DNA of 64,000 nucleotides from an uncultured Kiloniellaceae bacterium (GTDB taxonomy: Bacteria; Pseudomonadota; Alphaproteobacteria; Kiloniellales; Kiloniellaceae). Within the stretch, counting starts at the first letter, position 1, and the number at the start of each line of letters is the position of its first letter. Shown here one piece after another: positions 23,189 through 31,893 of this stretch. Below the pieces are notes generated by a model that made no database searches, was not told where the DNA came from, and was given only the letters and a program-made list of their open reading frames with translations. The stretch lies in contig CANMQP010000005.1 in the NCBI GenBank assembly GCA_947500035.1, forward strand, positions 310,001 through 374,000, read 5' to 3'. The position numbers and the translations under genes are program-made.

Positions 23189-26062
23189 ATGCTCAGGAAA
23201 AAAGTAAACGGAGCGACGAGAAGCCCGCGTCTCTCGAAATCGCTGGCCGGTTTGACCGGTGGCGCGATCGATCGCCGTTCCTTCCTCCGCCGGTCCGGTC
23301 TGACGGCAGGTGGTTTGGCAGCCGCAGGCGCCATCGGCGGCGGCATGGTCAAAAAGGCCGAGGCCGCAGGGGCGGGCACAAGCGGTAACGTGAAGATCGT
23401 TAAATCGGTCTGCACCCACTGTTCGGTCGGCTGTACGGTTCTGGCCGAGGTCGACAACGGTGTTTGGGTTGGGCAGGAGCCGGGCTTCGACAGCCCCTTC
23501 AACCTGGGTGCGCACTGTGCGAAAGGCGCGTCGGTCCGCGAACACGCACACGGCGAGCGCCGCCTGAAGTACCCAATGAAGCTGGTCAACGGCGAATGGC
23601 AGAAGATGTCATGGGACGATGCGGTCACCGAAATCGGCGACGGCATGCTGAAGATCCGCGAAGAATCCGGACCGGATGCGGTCTACTGGCTGGGCTCGGC
23701 GAAGCACAACAACGAGCAGGCTTATCTCTTCCGTAAGTTCGCGGCCTTCTGGGGCACGAACAACGTGGATCATCAGGCGCGTATCTGTCACTCGACCACG
23801 GTCGCGGGTGTTGCCAACACCTGGGGCTACGGCGCCATGACCAACAGCTACAACGACATTCACAAAAGCCGGGCGATCTTCCTGATCGGTGGTAACCCGG
23901 CCGAGGCGCATCCGGTTTCGCTGCTTCACCTTCTCAAGGCGAAAGAGCAGAACAACGCGCCGCTGATCGTTTGCGATCCGCGCTTTACCCGCACCGCGGC
24001 CCATGCCGACGAGTTCGTCCGGATGCGTCCGGGCACCGACGTCGGACTGGTCTGGGGCATCCTCTGGCACCTCTTCGAGAACGGCTGGGAAGACAAAGAG
24101 TTCATCCGCCAGCGCGTCTGGGGCATGGACCAGATCAAAACCGAAGTCGCCAAGTGGACTCCGGAAGAGACCGAGCGGGTCACCGGTGTTCCGGGATCCC
24201 AGCTCAAGCGTGTTGCGCGCCTGATGGCGAACAACCGTCCGGGCACGGTGATCTGGTGCATGGGCGGTACCCAGCACACCAATGGTAACAACAACACACG
24301 CGCTTACTGCATCCTGCAGCTTGCGCTGGGCAACATGGGCACTTCAGGTGGCGGAACCAACATCTTCCGCGGCCATGACAACGTCCAGGGTGCGACGGAT
24401 CTGGGCGTGCTCTGCCACACCCTGCCGGGTTACTACGGCATCAAGGCCGGTGCCTGGAAGCACTGGTCACGGGTTTGGGATGTCGATTACGACTACCTGC
24501 TCGGACAGTTCCAGGATCAGAAGCTCATGGAGACTGCCGGCATGCCGGTGTCGCGCTGGATCGACGGTGTTCTGGAAGACAAGGAGAACATCGACCAGCC
24601 GGATAACGTCCGGGCCATGGTGCTCTGGGGGCATGCGCCGAACTCGCAGACCCGTATGACCGAGATGAAGACGGCGATGGAAAAACTCGACATGCTTGTC
24701 GTGGTCGATCCTTATCCGACGGTCTCGGCGATCCTGCACGACCGTAAGGACGGCGCCTATCTGCTGCCGGCCTGTACCCAGTTCGAGACCTATGGCTCGG
24801 TGACCGCGTCCAACCGGTCGCTGCAATGGCGCGAGAAAATTATCGAGCCGCTGTTCGAATCCAAGACCGACCATGAGATTATCTATCTCCTGGCCGAGAA
24901 GTTCGGTTTCGCCGACGAAATGTTCAAGCACATCCAGGTCGACGGGAAGATCCCGCTGGTGGAGGATGTCACCCGCGAGTTCAACAAGGGTATGTGGACG
25001 ATCGGCTACACCGGGCAGTCGCCGGAACGTATGCGCAAGCATATGGAGAACCAGCATACCTTTGACCGCACGACCCTGCTGGCCAACGGCGGCCCCTGCG
25101 ACGGGGAATACTACGGTATGCCCTGGCCATCGTGGGGTACGGCGGAAATGGGCCATCCGGGCACGCCGAACCTTTACGACACCTCCAAGCCGGTTGCGGA
25201 GGGCGGACTGTCCTTCCGTGCGCGCTTCGGTGTCGAACGCGAGGGCGACAACCTTCTGGCGGAAGGCTCCTATCCGGTCGGATCCGAGATCAAGGACGGC
25301 TATCCGGAGTTCACCATGGCCATGCTCAAGAAGCTGGGCTGGGATGGCGACCTGACAGCGGAAGAGCGTTCGACCATCGAGGCCATTGCCGGCGACAAGA
25401 CCAACTGGAAGACCGACCTTTCCGGCGGTATCCAGCGGGTCGCCATCAAGCACGGCTGCTCACCCTTCGGTAACGCCAAGGCACGGGCCGTGGTCTGGAA
25501 CTTCCCGGATCCCATTCCGCTGCACCGCGAACCGCTTTACACGGCGCGTCGCGATCTGGTCGAAGACTATCCGACCTACGAGGATCGCCAGATGTACCGT
25601 CTGCCGACCATGTATGCCTCGATCCAGAAGAAGGACTTCTCCAAAGACTTCCCGACCGTGCTGACCTCCGGGCGGCTGGTTGAATACGAAGGCGGCGGTG
25701 ATGAAACCCGGTCGAATCCCTGGCTGGCGGAGCTCCAGCAGGACATGTTCGTCGAGATCAATCCTTTCGATGCCAACACCGCGGGTATCCGCGATGGTGC
25801 GATGGTCTGGCTGCATTCGCCGGAAGGCTCCAAGGTCAAGGTCATGGCCATGGTGACCGAACGGGTCGGGCGCGGGGTCGCCTTCATGCCCTTCCACTTC
25901 GGTGGCCATCTGGAGGGCGAGGACCGAAGGCACAAGTATCCGAAGGGTGCCGATCCTTACGTACTTGGCGAGTCGTCTAACACCGCCCAGACCTACGGGT
26001 ATGACTCGGTGACCAACATGCAAGAAACCAAAGCTACGCTCTGTCGTATCGAGCTGGCGTAA
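23189..26062 (+). CDS. Formate dehydrogenase catalytic subunit, Mo/W-bisMGD, Cys type
   Basis: 957 residues from ATG 23189. Oxidises formate to CO2. The Tat signal includes DRRSFLRRSGLTAGGLAAAG at about 31-50, so the enzyme is periplasmic. The N-terminal [4Fe-4S] cluster is bound by Cys75, Cys78, Cys82 and Cys110. The active-site block is NVDHQARICHSTTV, with Cys200 where E. coli FdnG has selenocysteine, followed by the conserved His. Cofactor-binding stretches such as FLIGGNPAEAHP and GNMGTSGGGTNIFRGHDNVQG are intact. The FeS subunit follows after 14 bp. Confidence 0.95.
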   Translation: MLRKKVNGATRSPRLSKSLAGLTGGAIDRRSFLRRSGLTAGGLAAAGAIGGGMVKKAEAAGAGTSGNVKIVKSVCTHCSVGCTVLAEVDNGVWVGQEPGFDSPFNLGAHCAKGASVREHAHGERRLKYPMKLVNGEWQKMSWDDAVTEIGDGMLKIREESGPDAVYWLGSAKHNNEQAYLFRKFAAFWGTNNVDHQARICHSTTVAGVANTWGYGAMTNSYNDIHKSRAIFLIGGNPAEAHPVSLLHLLKAKEQNNAPLIVCDPRFTRTAAHADEFVRMRPGTDVGLVWGILWHLFENGWEDKEFIRQRVWGMDQIKTEVAKWTPEETERVTGVPGSQLKRVARLMANNRPGTVIWCMGGTQHTNGNNNTRAYCILQLALGNMGTSGGGTNIFRGHDNVQGATDLGVLCHTLPGYYGIKAGAWKHWSRVWDVDYDYLLGQFQDQKLMETAGMPVSRWIDGVLEDKENIDQPDNVRAMVLWGHAPNSQTRMTEMKTAMEKLDMLVVVDPYPTVSAILHDRKDGAYLLPACTQFETYGSVTASNRSLQWREKIIEPLFESKTDHEIIYLLAEKFGFADEMFKHIQVDGKIPLVEDVTREFNKGMWTIGYTGQSPERMRKHMENQHTFDRTTLLANGGPCDGEYYGMPWPSWGTAEMGHPGTPNLYDTSKPVAEGGLSFRARFGVEREGDNLLAEGSYPVGSEIKDGYPEFTMAMLKKLGWDGDLTAEERSTIEAIAGDKTNWKTDLSGGIQRVAIKHGCSPFGNAKARAVVWNFPDPIPLHREPLYTARRDLVEDYPTYEDRQMYRLPTMYASIQKKDFSKDFPTVLTSGRLVEYEGGGDETRSNPWLAELQQDMFVEINPFDANTAGIRDGAMVWLHSPEGSKVKVMAMVTERVGRGVAFMPFHFGGHLEGEDRRHKYPKGADPYVLGESSNTAQTYGYDSVTNMQETKATLCRIELA

Positions 26063-26076
26063 GGAGGATCTGAGAA

Positions 26077-26673
26077 ATGGCAAGAATGAAGTTTCTTTGT
26101 GATGCCGAACGCTGCATCGAGTGCAACGCCTGCGTCACGGCTTGTAAAAACGAGAACGAGGTGCCCTGGGGCGTAAACCGCCGCCGCGTCGTCACCATCA
26201 ATGACGGCAAACCCGGCGAGCGCTCCATTTCGGTGGCTTGCATGCACTGTTCGGACGCGCCCTGTATGGCCGTCTGTCCGGTCGACTGTTTCTACCAGAA
26301 CGAAGAAGGTGTGGTTCTCCACTCCAAGGACCTCTGCATTGGTTGCGGTTACTGCTTCTACGCCTGTCCCTTCGGCGCGCCGCAGTATCCGCAGGCCGGT
26401 AACTTCGGGTCCCGTGGTAAGATGGACAAATGCACCTTCTGTAACGGTGGTCCGGAAGACAACCACAGTGAAGCCGAGTTCCAGAAGTATGGCCGGAACC
26501 GCTTGGCCGAGGGCAAACTGCCGCTTTGCGCCGAGATGTGTTCGACCAAGGCTCTGCTGGCCGGCGACGGCGACTCTGTCTCGAACATCTACCGCGAGCG
26601 TGTTGTTGCCCGTGGCTTCGGTTCGGGCGCCTGGGGCTGGGGGACGGCCTACGAGGCGAAGACCGGCGGTTGA
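26077..26673 (+). CDS. Formate dehydrogenase FeS subunit
   Basis: 198 residues from ATG 26077 behind AAGGAGG. Four ferredoxin-type cysteine sets are visible (CIECNACVTACKNEN, CMHCSDAPCMAVCP, CIGCGYCFYACP and the split CTFC...CAEMC), which wire electrons from the catalytic subunit to the cytochrome b. No signal peptide, so it is probably exported with the Tat-targeted subunit. It is shorter than E. coli FdnH and lacks a C-terminal membrane helix. A strong terminator follows 37 bp after the stop. Confidence 0.93.
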   Translation: MARMKFLCDAERCIECNACVTACKNENEVPWGVNRRRVVTINDGKPGERSISVACMHCSDAPCMAVCPVDCFYQNEEGVVLHSKDLCIGCGYCFYACPFGAPQYPQAGNFGSRGKMDKCTFCNGGPEDNHSEAEFQKYGRNRLAEGKLPLCAEMCSTKALLAGDGDSVSNIYRERVVARGFGSGAWGWGTAYEAKTGG

Positions 26674-26710
26674 TGCAAACCCCGGTGACCTAGAGTGTTT
26701 TCTTGAGGGA

Positions 26711-26738
26711 GGGGCGGCTTTTTGCCGCCCTTCTTTTC
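26711..26738 (+). terminator. Rho-independent terminator after the FeS subunit gene
   Basis: GGGGCGGC-TTTTT-GCCGCCC followed by TTCTTTTC. It should separate the catalytic/FeS pair from the cytochrome genes. Confidence 0.8.
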
Positions 26739-26833
26739 AAGAGCCCGGCTACTCAAGAGCCTGGCGTGTGAAGAATAAGGCTTTTGAAGAGCATAGCTTT
26801 TGAAGAGTTTGGCTTTTGAAGGGCCTCGGGTTT
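26738..26833. repeat. 16-bp degenerate tandem repeat, six units
   Basis: Units start at 26738, 26754, 26770, 26786, 26802 and 26818; the best consensus is GAAGAGCNTGGCTTTT. Units 4 and 5 differ at three positions. The array begins where the terminator ends. Confidence 0.85.
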
Positions 26834-26950
26834 CTTTTCCGGCTGGATGGGGAAGAAATTCGGACAGACCTGTAACGTTTAACGAGCCTGGAATGCGGTC
26901 GGTTTCCAAGAGACACTTGACCGTCGGGCTTCAACCAGAGGGATAGTGCG

Positions 26951-27157
26951 TTGAAGAAGACGAAACAGTCTCGGCGCGACTTCATGGCATTAGGTGGAAG
27001 TCTTCTGCTTGGTCTGACGCTGACCGCCTGCCGCCAAGAGGAGCAGGGGCGTAAGCTGCTTTACGACAAGGGCACCTATCTCGGGGAGGCGGATGAAGGC
27101 CTTTCCGATGAAGATCGGGCGAAGCTGCGGCAGCGCGCAACATTTCAAAGAGATTGA
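26951..27157 (+). CDS. Small Tat-type lipoprotein
   Basis: 68 residues from TTG 26951. The N terminus combines a twin-arginine motif (SRRDFMALGG) with a lipobox (LTLTAC, Cys about residue 27), so it is predicted to be folded, Tat-exported and lipid-anchored. The mature part is short and charged (YDKGTYLGEADEGLSDEDRAKLRQRA). Similar small proteins recur beside respiratory c-type cytochromes and formate dehydrogenases. Function unknown; possibly a membrane tether for the enzyme. Confidence 0.75.
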   Translation: MKKTKQSRRDFMALGGSLLLGLTLTACRQEEQGRKLLYDKGTYLGEADEGLSDEDRAKLRQRATFQRD

Positions 27158-27394
27158 GGTTTCCGCGCATGTTCGATGCCGTTCTCTTGTCTCATGAAGC
27201 AAGTGCGGGACCGGGCGCGTGGCGTGTGCGCAGCGAAGCGCCGTCCTTCGGCTATGTCCTGTCCGGTGCGACGCAATTGTCTGAGCGGCGAAAAAACAAT
27301 CGAGTTAACTTGGGAACAGGGCTCCGTTGCACTGTAAGGTGAGCAGCAACAGGCCGATGTTTTCCAGAGCTTTAGATGCATTGAAAGGGTGGCG

Positions 27395-28522
27395 ATGTCT
27401 ATCTTAAGGCGGTCTATGAGAGGTTTGATCCCGGCGATTCTGATCCTGGCCGGGGTCTATGGCGCAATTTCCGTGGGCGGTGGCCTGTGGCTGACGGACC
27501 GCGAGGCGATCGCGCAGTCAGCGACCGGCGATCCTGCGGCTGGTACGGTTGTCGACGGGCAGGTGCCGGGCAACACCCTGGGCAACAACAGCGACGCCGA
27601 ACTCTGGCGCGCCATCCGGCAAGGTGTCGAGGGTAACATCTCGTCTCCGGGCGCCCAGGGCGGCGTGCTGATTCAGTCGGAAGGCGAGAACTGGAGAGCG
27701 GTTCGGAATGGCCCGGTCTCCAAGTACGGTGTCTGGGGACTCCTGGGGATCATTGCGATTCTGGCGATTTTCTTTGCCGTGCGCGGACGCATCACGATCG
27801 AGGCCGGCCGTTCCACCCAGACCATCCAGCGCTTCAACGCGGTGGAGCGCTTCAGTCACTGGCTGATGGCCGGCTCCTTTATCATTCTCGGTATCACCGG
27901 GTTGAACATGCTCTACGGCCGTTATTTCCTGCCCGACGTCATCGGAAAGGAGGCTTTTGCGACGATCACCTCCTGGGGCAAGTATGGCCATAACTATCTG
28001 GCCTTCGCCTTTATGGCGGGACTCCTGCTGAGCTTCGTCCTCTGGGTGGTGCACAATATTCCCAACAAGACGGACCTGAACTGGCTGCTGAAAGGCGGCG
28101 GCCTCTTCACCAAGCACAGCCATCCTCCGGCGGAAAAATTCAATGCGGGCCAGAAGATCCTCTTCTGGCTGGTGACCCTCGGGGGGTTCTCGATCAGCCT
28201 CTCCGGTCTCGGACTGCTGTTTCCCTTCGAGATTCCCATGTTCGCCAAGACCTTCGCGTTCCTGAATATCTTCGGCTTCGGTCTGCCGGAACAGCTGACC
28301 ATGATGCAGGAAGTGCAGCTGGCACAGCTCTGGCACACGGTTGTGGGCCTGATTCTGACCATCGTGATCGTGGGCCACATCTATATCGGTTCGGTCGGTA
28401 TGGAAGGCGCGTTCGATGCCATGGGTGACGGCGAAGTGGATTTGAACTGGGCGAAGGAGCATCACGAGCTCTGGGTGAAAAAGACTCTGAGCAGCCAGGC
28501 CTCATCCGACGGGAGCAAATAG
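27395..28522 (+). CDS. Formate dehydrogenase cytochrome b subunit
   Basis: 375 residues from ATG 27395 (GTG 27389 also possible). The membrane anchor takes electrons from the FeS subunit to quinone. A signal/anchor helix at 12-32 and an extended periplasmic N-terminal region with VEGNISSPGAQGGVLIQSEGENWR come first. Then follows the four-helix di-haem core: RFNAVERFSHWLMAGSFIILG, GHNYLAFAFMAGLLLSF, a third helix at about 252-272, and LAQLWHTVVGLILTIVIVGHIYIG. Haem-ligand histidines sit in FSHW, GHNY, LWHT and VGHIYIG. The long N-terminal region is normal for this clade. Confidence 0.9.
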   Translation: MSILRRSMRGLIPAILILAGVYGAISVGGGLWLTDREAIAQSATGDPAAGTVVDGQVPGNTLGNNSDAELWRAIRQGVEGNISSPGAQGGVLIQSEGENWRAVRNGPVSKYGVWGLLGIIAILAIFFAVRGRITIEAGRSTQTIQRFNAVERFSHWLMAGSFIILGITGLNMLYGRYFLPDVIGKEAFATITSWGKYGHNYLAFAFMAGLLLSFVLWVVHNIPNKTDLNWLLKGGGLFTKHSHPPAEKFNAGQKILFWLVTLGGFSISLSGLGLLFPFEIPMFAKTFAFLNIFGFGLPEQLTMMQEVQLAQLWHTVVGLILTIVIVGHIYIGSVGMEGAFDAMGDGEVDLNWAKEHHELWVKKTLSSQASSDGSK

Positions 28523-28523
28523 T

Positions 28524-28988
28524 ATGGCGCCAGCTTTCACCGCGGGCAGCGGCACGAGCGGCTTTGGGAGAGCATCAACTCCCGGGGCCCGGGGCCGGAG
28601 CTTGACCCGCTCTGTGATGACCGCGGCCTTTGGCGGTCTGGTCCTGCTTGCATTCTCTGCGATGCTTTCCGTGCCGGCGAAGGCGGAGGCCCGGTCCCTG
28701 GAGGCCGTGGCTGCGGAAATTGCCTCGAGGTATGACGTCGAGGTCTTGCGCAGTTCCGAAGTGGTCCTTGCGGACGGGGCCAATGCCTACGAACTGGTGG
28801 TCATGCGGCCCGGTGGCAACTCCAATGCGGCCTTTCAGGTCACACGCCTGCTGGTGGATCCCGAAAGCGGGGATCTCATCCCGGCCTTCAGGCATGGCCG
28901 CTCCGGCTATGATCTCTCCGGCGCGCCGCGGTTTAATCCGGGCAGGGACGGGGCAGACTACATCATGCGCAGAGACAGTCTGCGGTGA
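28524..28988 (+). CDS. Exported PepSY-like protein of unknown function
   Basis: 154 residues from ATG 28524, one base after the cytochrome b stop. A basic, disordered N terminus precedes a membrane or signal segment at about 32-53 (MTAAFGGLVLLAFSAMLSVPAKA). The exported part (VAAEIASRYDVEVLRSSEV, VTRLLVDPESGDLIPAFRHG) has the helix-strand layout of PepSY domains. Co-transcribed with the cytochrome gene, so linked to the formate dehydrogenase system. A strong terminator follows 27 bp downstream. Confidence 0.65.
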   Translation: MAPAFTAGSGTSGFGRASTPGARGRSLTRSVMTAAFGGLVLLAFSAMLSVPAKAEARSLEAVAAEIASRYDVEVLRSSEVVLADGANAYELVVMRPGGNSNAAFQVTRLLVDPESGDLIPAFRHGRSGYDLSGAPRFNPGRDGADYIMRRDSLR

Positions 28989-29014
28989 CGAGGAAGCCGG
29001 ACTTCAGGAATGAC

Positions 29015-29047
29015 GCCGGGCCCGGTTCTGTATCGGGCCCGGCTGTT
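29015..29047 (+). terminator. Terminator-like GC hairpin
   Basis: GCCGGGCCCG (29015-29024) pairs with CGGGCCCGGC (29034-29043) and is followed by TGTTC. The stem is very stable, the T-tract weak. It lies 27 bp after the 28524 gene. Confidence 0.65.
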
Positions 29048-29139
29048 CATCCCGAGCGGCTCCGGATAGACTTCGCGCCGCTTTTCGGCCTTTTGGGGGC
29101 GGGATGTGACATCAGATTCGGCGGGGGAGAGTTGAGCGT

Positions 29140-30624
29140 TTGACGGTTCGTTTGCCCGGTCGTTTGTCCGTTTTTGTTCTGGCTACCCTTGCCTTCATTC
29201 AATTGATGTTTGGCGCTCAGGGTCTGTTGGACCCGGGAACCGCGCAGGCGGATCTTGCGGGCCATGGCGGTCCCGTCAACGGTCTGACCATCTCATCCGA
29301 CGGCAAAGCCGTGCTGACTGCCGGTTTCGATTACAGCGTCATCCTTTGGGACCTGGAAAGCGAAGAGGAACGGCATCGGCTGGAAGGGCACGATGCGGCA
29401 GTCAACGCCGTGGCCTTTTTGCCCGACGGCTCAAGAGCGCTCTCCGCCAGCGACGATCAGGTGGTGATCCTCTGGGATCTGAAGGCGGGCGCGGAACTGC
29501 GGCGCTTCACCGGACATCAGGGCAAGGTTGTCGATCTGGCGGTCTCCGCCGACGGGCGCTTCGCGGCCTCCGCCTCCTGGGACCTGACGGTGCGCATCTG
29601 GGATCTGCAGGCTGAGAGCGATGCTTCCGAAGCGGTCGTGCTGCAGCATCGTGCTCCTGTCAATGCGGTTGCCTTTCTCGCGGACAAAGGCCTGGTGGTG
29701 ACCGGGGCCGCGGACAGCACGATCCGGATCTGGGAGGCTGCATCCGGCAAGCTGACACAACAGATGTCGGCGCATGATTTCGGGGTGTCGGCCATTGCCG
29801 TCGCGGCGGACGGCCGCCACGCGGTGAGTTCCTCCGCCGACGAGACGCTGCGGTACTGGGATCTGGAGACGGGTGAGGAAATCGCGGTGCTGCGTGGTCA
29901 TCAGGGCGCGGTTCTCGCCGCCGCCATATCGCAGGATGGCCGTCTGGCAGCTTCGGGCGGGACGGATGGAAAGCTCAGGATCTGGCGCCTGGATAGTGAA
30001 TTTTACTCGCCGCAGGATGTTACGCACAAAGGGGTGGTCTGGTCCCTGGCCTTCACGCCCGAGGCGGACGTGCTGATTTCCGCCGGCGCCGATGCACTTG
30101 CGCGGGTCTGGCGCCTGGATGAAAACGGCAATCAGCGCACAGATGGCGTTCAAACCGCGGCTGCGGGGGCGGGCGCGCCGGACTACGCCGACATTCCCGG
30201 CGCATGGCAGTTCCGCAAGTGTGCAATCTGCCACAGCCTGACCGACGACGATGAGCACAAGGCGGGGCCCTCCCTGCACGGTGTCTTCGGGCGGCGGGTC
30301 GGGACGCTCGAAGGTTACAGCTATTCGCCGGCGTTGCGGGACGGTGATCTGATCTGGGATGAAGAGAGCATCGACGCGCTGTTCCGCCTGGGCCCGGACG
30401 TGGTTACGCCGGGCAGCAAGATGCCGATACAGCGGATTCCAAAGGATGAAGACCGGGCGGAATTGATCGAGTTCCTGAAACGCGCCGCCGGGTATCATAA
30501 CGGCACCGGCGTGCCCACGGCGCCCGCCAGAGATGCATCGGGTCCGACGCCCGGAGAAACCGGCGCTCAAGGATCGGACGGGGGCCTGAACCGCGACGCG
30601 GACAAGACGGGAGTAAGGGACTAA
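29140..30624 (+). CDS. WD40 beta-propeller fused to a c-type cytochrome domain
   Basis: 494 residues from TTG 29140 after GGGGGAGA. Signal peptide at about 8-35 (LSVFVLATLAFIQLMFGAQG). At least six WD40 blades follow between 37 and 330, with repeated ILWDL, RIWDL, RIWEA, RYWDL and RIWRL strands. After a linker comes a cytochrome c domain with haem motif CAICH at about 361-365 and a likely Met ligand in GSKMPIQ near 428. The tail is Gly/Asp-rich and disordered. A periplasmic electron carrier or sensor docked by the propeller is likely; position suggests it serves the formate dehydrogenase. Confidence 0.88.
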   Translation: MTVRLPGRLSVFVLATLAFIQLMFGAQGLLDPGTAQADLAGHGGPVNGLTISSDGKAVLTAGFDYSVILWDLESEEERHRLEGHDAAVNAVAFLPDGSRALSASDDQVVILWDLKAGAELRRFTGHQGKVVDLAVSADGRFAASASWDLTVRIWDLQAESDASEAVVLQHRAPVNAVAFLADKGLVVTGAADSTIRIWEAASGKLTQQMSAHDFGVSAIAVAADGRHAVSSSADETLRYWDLETGEEIAVLRGHQGAVLAAAISQDGRLAASGGTDGKLRIWRLDSEFYSPQDVTHKGVVWSLAFTPEADVLISAGADALARVWRLDENGNQRTDGVQTAAAGAGAPDYADIPGAWQFRKCAICHSLTDDDEHKAGPSLHGVFGRRVGTLEGYSYSPALRDGDLIWDEESIDALFRLGPDVVTPGSKMPIQRIPKDEDRAELIEFLKRAAGYHNGTGVPTAPARDASGPTPGETGAQGSDGGLNRDADKTGVRD

Positions 30625-30711
30625 GCTCTTGACGAAGTGTCAGGATTCGACAGAATTTGCGTGCAGCCTCAAGGTTGACGCGTTGTATAACGAGAGACAG
30701 GAGTGCTGAGC

Positions 30712-30840
30712 ATGAAGGCTTTTTTGGCAAGTGTAATTGCCGCGGTCACCATTTCCCTGGGAGCTGCGGTGATTTTGAGCATGGTCGATTTTTCGGCTGA
30801 GAGCGCAAACCAGTCTCAGAACGGGTCGGTCCGCCTGTAG
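30712..30840 (+). CDS. 42-residue single-span membrane protein
   Basis: ATG 30712 preceded by AGGAG at a 9-bp spacing; the frame ends at TAG 30838-30840. Sequence is MKAFLASVIAAVTISLGAAV followed by ILSMVDFSAESANQSQNGSV and RL: one hydrophobic helix with a short polar periplasmic tail, or a short exported peptide if the signal is cleaved. It lies 87 bp after the WD40-cytochrome gene. Good ribosome site and coherent composition make it likely to be real; function unknown. Confidence 0.65.
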   Translation: MKAFLASVIAAVTISLGAAVILSMVDFSAESANQSQNGSVRL

Positions 30841-30915
30841 TTGTCGACGGTGGCCGGCGCGGGCGCGGTCAGGCTGGATGTGATGCGGCCTGCGTTCGGC
30901 AGTGGAGTCGCTTGA

Positions 30916-31140
30916 GTGTCCGATCACTTTAGCAGGAGACTGGTGATTCTTGCCGCACTCCTGGGCATCGTCACCGCCGTCTCCGGCTGCTCATCAAGGA
31001 ATTGGAAGAAAACTGGCGAGCGCTGGCGAGACAATCACTGCCGCGAGGTGCATCGCAGCCCTTGCAGGGACGGCGTACCTCTTGAGCATCATGGTTACCT
31101 CTCGCCGCTTCAGACGGCGGCGATGCCTTTCGTTGTTTGA
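30916..31140 (+). CDS. Possible small lipoprotein
   Basis: 74 codons from GTG 30916. The first 25 residues look like a lipoprotein signal (RRLVILAALLGIVTAVSGCSS, lipobox VSGC). The remainder (RNWKKTGERWRDNHCREVH and on) is not recognisable, and the frame may be degenerate beyond about 30950. No strong ribosome site. Low confidence. Confidence 0.35.
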   Translation: MSDHFSRRLVILAALLGIVTAVSGCSSRNWKKTGERWRDNHCREVHRSPCRDGVPLEHHGYLSPLQTAAMPFVV

Positions 31141-31224
31141 TCTACGGTCCCGCACGGCGCCGGTCAGACGCGCGATCAGAGCGAAAAGGGAAATGTCATA
31201 CGGCAAGGAAGCCAAGCGGCGGGC

Positions 31225-31323
31225 ATGAAACCTCTCTTGCGCAAGCTCCTGGCCGGGGCCGCCTTTTGCCTTGCTCTCTACATTATCATCATGGCTGTGT
31301 GGGTTGTTCTCAATCTGCACTGA
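31225..31323 (+). CDS. Possible 32-residue membrane peptide
   Basis: ATG 31225 to TGA 31321-31323. The product has a Lys/Arg-flanked N terminus followed by one hydrophobic helix (AAFCLALYIIIMAVWVVLNL). Ribosome site weak (GGCGGG). The pattern is that of a small inner-membrane peptide, but short length means chance cannot be excluded. Confidence 0.4.
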   Translation: MKPLLRKLLAGAAFCLALYIIIMAVWVVLNLH

Positions 31324-31383
31324 CTTTTGTTCCGCGGTTGCGAACCGCGATGCAGTGAGGCCTGCGGTCTGTGAGGCAACAAA

Positions 31384-31854
31384 GTGAAGCATAGTGTGAC
31401 AGAGCGATACCGCCCGCGGGCTGTTTCGGATTTAGGTGTGTGGGACGTGGCGCCCCTCAAACTGAAAGTCTATGGCATTCTTGCCGACGGTCAGGAAATG
31501 ACGGAGCAGGTCGTCGATACGGCGCAGTCCTTCGTCGGCACGGAGGTTCCGCCGCTCGTGGCTGCGGAAGGAGAAGACAACGGCCTGGGCTTTGTCATTA
31601 TTCACCCGGGTGAACTCGGTGTTTCGGTTCTGGCGCACTGGTGGATCCAGGGCTCGGTTCTTTGTCAGCATATCCGCAGAACGCTCTGGGGCGCGGACGC
31701 GCCGATGAAGACGGCCGCGCGGCCCGTCATTGCCTGTGTTTGGGAGCTGGCGCTGATCAACGCCGAGCAGGAGGCCTGGCGCAAAACTATGATGACGGCG
31801 GAGCCTGATGCCCTGGCCTATCTGCAGGCGCGCGCCGGCTTGAAGGTCGTGTAG
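31384..31854 (+). CDS. Protein of unknown function
   Basis: 156 residues from GTG 31384. Soluble, with LKLKVYGILADGQEMTEQVVDTA near the start and GFVIIHPGELGVSVLAHWWIQGSVLCQHI in the middle. The Trp-rich mid segment and the C-terminal RPVIACVWELALINAEQEAW suggest a compact alpha/beta domain. I do not recognise the family. Only 39 bp separate it from the PhzF-like gene, so the two probably form an operon. Confidence 0.65.
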   Translation: MKHSVTERYRPRAVSDLGVWDVAPLKLKVYGILADGQEMTEQVVDTAQSFVGTEVPPLVAAEGEDNGLGFVIIHPGELGVSVLAHWWIQGSVLCQHIRRTLWGADAPMKTAARPVIACVWELALINAEQEAWRKTMMTAEPDALAYLQARAGLKVV

Positions 31855-31893
31855 AAAAAAGTCAGGCGCGCGGAGGCAAGGGAGAAGACCCGA

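Noticed and set aside
23786-23788. Possible selenocysteine in formate dehydrogenase
   Set aside because: The codon is TGT (Cys200), not TGA, so no SECIS element is needed.
27154-27342. 62-codon ORF between the Tat lipoprotein and cytochrome b
   Set aside because: It overlaps the lipoprotein stop, lacks a ribosome site and has no recognisable features.
30994-31392. 132-codon minus-strand ORF
   Set aside because: No start signals, and it runs through the small plus-strand membrane ORFs; composition is not protein-like.
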